Assembly (NCBI GenBank): GCA_019614645.1
Contig: JABWDB010000010.1
Location: forward strand, 10,000,001 to 10,064,000
Origin: Stratiolaelaps scimitus
Lineage: Eukaryota; Arthropoda; Arachnida; Mesostigmata; Laelapidae
Reading direction: 5' to 3'
DNA: 64,000 bases
Each line of letters starts with the position of its first letter. The stretch's first letter is position 1. The notes beneath the pieces were generated by a model that was not told the origin of the DNA, did no database searches, and saw only the letters and a list, made by a program, of their open reading frames with translations. Both the position numbers and the translations under genes were made by a program. This document shows, in pieces, positions 62,101 to 64,000 of the stretch.

Positions 62101-62903
62101 ATTTAAATGGGGAAATGTAGAAATTCACTAGATAAAGTTCCAGCAACGAACCTTAATGCCGACTGTCGCCCGTCGAGCAAAGAGTATGTCTTGCTGCGAC
62201 GGCAAATAGCTTGCTTGCTTAATCCTCTCAATTTGATTAAAAAAGTATGCACAGCTGTCCGACTGCAACAAAGAAATGTGACGTCAGTTTGACTTGTGCG
62301 GGGCCTAGGACAATACAAACGTGGTTAAATCGCGCTCCATCCTTATTTAAATGTGGCCCCCCAAGATGTAAGTGTTACATTTAAGATGCGACATCCCTAG
62401 ATTGAGCCTAATGTTTGGATTATCGCCATAATTTACTGTCTTTGTGCAATATTATTGTCTTGACGTCTAAACTCTTAGGGAAGATACTGTCCTAAATCGG
62501 CTTGCATATAATTGGCATTTCGTCTAAAATACAATGGAACAAACATATTTTTGAATTTGGTTAATCTTGACTTTCAGAGTGATAGGTAACAGATGAAATA
62601 ATATAGATTCCGCGGGTTCTGTATCAGGAATGAATTTTTTGATCAACACAAATAGAAAATTATATATCGTGTTCATGAAGTAGTACATGAACATACCATT
62701 TGTTCTTATATATATATATATATATGTATATATAAGAATCGGCATTACTAACCAATTTATATTTATATCGAATGTCATATGTGTCACGCAGTCCCTGATC
62801 TTGCCAGAGCTGCTCAATATCGAAAGCATGTTTGATGAAATCTATGAAACCGATGCGCCGATCGTCTCGCTTGGCTGATTCGAACCGCTCCCGCAGGGAC
62901 TCC
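56189..62903 (-). CDS. G12/13-like G protein alpha subunit, N-terminus not in view
   Basis: Heterotrimeric GTPase subunit at the inner plasma membrane. Minus-strand exons: 62753-62903, 62152-62262, 61804-61898, 61276-61339, 60362-60517, 59453-59568, 56189-56297; every phase fits, about 266 aa. They cover part of the helical domain (IEQLWQDQGLRDTYD), switch I (LPSQQDILFARRATVGI, with the catalytic Arg and the Mg-binding Thr), switch II (FIDVGGQRNGR), VLFLAPCSEFDQ, the guanine-specificity NKLD (VILFLNKLDLL), FILDMFRQRARKK and FTTATDTD. NRLEES, the NKxDLL.EKV context and the tail LNQLIL resemble G12/13 most. Oddities are NG for the usual SE after DVGGQR, TATDTD for TCATDT or TTAxDT, and three residues (NTE) after LIL. 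P-loop exons (GxGxSGKS) are not found before 64000, so they lie beyond the edge or the copy lacks them. Confidence 0.88.
57229..57277 (-). mobile_element. Decayed SINE tail in G alpha intron
   Basis: On the minus strand, GAGAACTTAAGCATATG and TTGCAGTTCCGAGAATAAAC match the tail of the SINE family at 26482 and 44231. The tRNA-like head is lost. Confidence 0.45.
57738..58168 (-). mobile_element. Internally deleted mariner with intact TIRs
   Basis: 431 bp bounded by terminal inverted repeats (TTAGGTTGGTTAATAAGTTCCCG on the left, its near-complement at 58140-58168), with TA at both flanks, as expected for mariner insertion. The minus strand encodes the C-terminal transposase region with the signature VMLLHDNARPHTAK (second catalytic Asp). 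After KEALQVIDWE the frame jumps to NFLASKGENFWRAGI. Thus the family's HPPYSPDLAPSD segment with the third catalytic Asp is missing, without a frameshift. The N-terminal DNA-binding half is also absent, and a TGA follows LLSEM. It sits in the last intron of the G alpha gene. It cannot make active transposase but could be mobilised in trans. Confidence 0.9.
58981..59051 (-). mobile_element. tRNA-like SINE head, third type
   Basis: The minus strand reads GGGATGGCGAAGGGTAACGC (A-box-like), a GACCATATGGTC self-complementary arm, and CCGGTTCGAATCTC (B box). The layout is tRNA-like but the acceptor stem does not pair. It is therefore a SINE head or tRNA pseudogene rather than a working tRNA. It lies inside the last G alpha intron. 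Confidence 0.4.
59831..59980. repeat. 32-bp tandem repeat, about 4.7 units
   Basis: The unit ATTATTTATCTTATTAACTA...AATACAA (32 bases) is repeated almost without change. Only the last partial unit differs (TTTATTTTATT). It lies in the G alpha intron between 59569 and 60361. Confidence 0.9.
60635..60670 (+). mobile_element. SINE tail fragment in G alpha intron
   Basis: GCATTGCAAAATTGCAGTTCCGTTAATAAAGC matches the 3' tail of the SINE family. Upstream sequence shows no head, so the copy is truncated. Confidence 0.5.
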
Positions 62904-64000
62904 CTATAAAGAGTCAGTAATTAGTATTATTTCTCATAAATTGTTTCACGATAGGCAACACGCACAGTCGGTATATACATACGCTATATTATTTGCATAA
63001 ATTCAACACGTTAGTCAAAAAGTCTGCGATCTAAAAGACTTATTTGTGCAAGGGGTGAAGCCTCCCAATATCAATGCCCCCTCTTGCAGTGGGGATGACT
63101 TTGACTATTTTATGAGAAAACGGTGCTTCCCGAGAGCCTCTAGCTTGAGCTTGTCACGCGCCGTATACGAATGACCTTAAAGAAAAATGGGAGAAATTAC
63201 TTCAACTTGCAGAACACGAGAACAAATTTGACAGCCTGGGAACATCGAAAACAATGCTTGTCGACATTTTACTCTTAGTAATTTAAAAACAAGTTCCCAA
63301 GCCTAAAATATTTTCTTTGCATCTTCCAGATATAGTGAATTTAGCGGGTGTACCTTTTATCGTCCATAAGTATATACATACATATATATATATATATATA
63401 TTGTGATGAACAATCTGAACATTCAAAAACTGCTACAAGGAGTGCAGCTTATAAGGTTGGTGCACCTTTTGAACTATGTGGCCCACCAACATAAACGCTA
63501 TGGGCGCAGTTTGCAAGCTGTAGGTTAAACTTCTTTTAACCAGCTCACAACAGGCAAACTGGTTATGTTCGTCTGGATGCATTAGCAGTAGTTGCCTAAG
63601 GGACCCAATATGTAGACCAAAATTGTGCATATTCGATATTGTCTTCTTCACTACTCTCGTGTTGGGGAAAATGCAGCGACGGTGAGACGGTGATGATTGT
63701 GTGTGTAGTAGAAGGAGAATCCGTCGTGTGATAAAAAAAAAGTCTGTCGAAACTGTTTTCTGTATTTTAGAGCTGGAGATTTCAATGTAGATGGCAGACA
63801 ACATTACAGACGGCCATGAGAGACAGACGACGACGACGAAAACAAAGTTAAGCGCCAAGTTCATGTTGTCTGCTAGTATCCGTCATGATTTAATATCATC
63901 TCAAAATATAATAAAAAACATTATATATACAATATTAAAAAACAATTCTAGAAACCTGGCCATGAAAATACAGTACCAATTTGAGACTATTACGAAGTAA
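62904..64000. other. Right edge: expected G alpha 5' part not found
   Basis: The frame of the first visible G alpha exon requires an upstream exon ending in phase 2. I searched for P-loop and GxRP.IYSN-like words on the minus strand and found none. A short YTARDKLKLEALG reading at about 63110-63165 (-) recalls the DAREKL helix that follows the P-loop part. It has no donor in the correct phase. The open frame at 63433-63864 (-) shows no family motif. Confidence 0.35.

Noticed and set aside
63433..63864. First exons of G alpha (KKxISNMHNFG resembling KQMRIIH)
   Set aside because: The spacing is one residue off. No P-loop precedes it, no RPxIYSN follows, and no donor joins it in phase to the exon at 62753-62903.

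Overview
This is AT-rich animal nuclear DNA. Genes are split into many short exons with GT-AG introns, and the spaces between them hold decayed LINE, mariner and tRNA-derived SINE copies. I cannot name the species. The intron density, the gene content and LINE remnants of an R1-like type suggest an invertebrate, perhaps an arthropod; this is inference only. All gene models below were assembled by hand from reading frame, splice signals, intron phase and protein motifs.

Left to right: (1) 1-5902, no recognisable gene, with one GC-rich promoter-like block near 780-1010. (2) 5903-13199 (+), complete DBT, the mitochondrial branched-chain 2-oxoacid dehydrogenase E2 subunit, 12 exons, 482 aa. (3) 17205-19075 (-), a small three-exon gene for a secreted protein with two copies of a six-cysteine module. 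It has a TATA box and I do not recognise its family with confidence. (4) 19076-27978, a repeat-rich stretch with LINE scraps, a truncated mariner and a full-length SINE. (5) 27979-35965 (-), IPPK, inositol-pentakisphosphate 2-kinase, 11 exons, about 777 aa, with a long Ser/Asn-rich insert. (6) 35966-43712, a GC-rich R1-like LINE fragment, a second decayed reverse transcriptase and a few unassigned open frames. (7) 43713-46582 (+), GFER/ALR/Erv1 sulfhydryl oxidase, five exons, 195 aa, with an apparent GC-AG intron. (8) 49670-52473 (+), PGLS, 6-phosphogluconolactonase, four exons, 245 aa. (9) 56189-62903 (-), the C-terminal three quarters of a G12/13-like G-protein alpha subunit. Its P-loop exons are not found and probably lie beyond the right edge.

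The five recognised genes are ordinary housekeeping or signalling genes with no operon-like relation: mitochondrial amino-acid catabolism, inositol phosphate synthesis, intermembrane-space disulfide formation, the pentose phosphate pathway and G-protein signalling. The points most worth a second look are the Cys-module secreted gene, the divergent G alpha, the GC-AG intron in GFER, a 0.4-kb direct-repeat pair flanking about 0.8 kb, an internally deleted mariner with intact ends, and a SINE family with at least six copies here.
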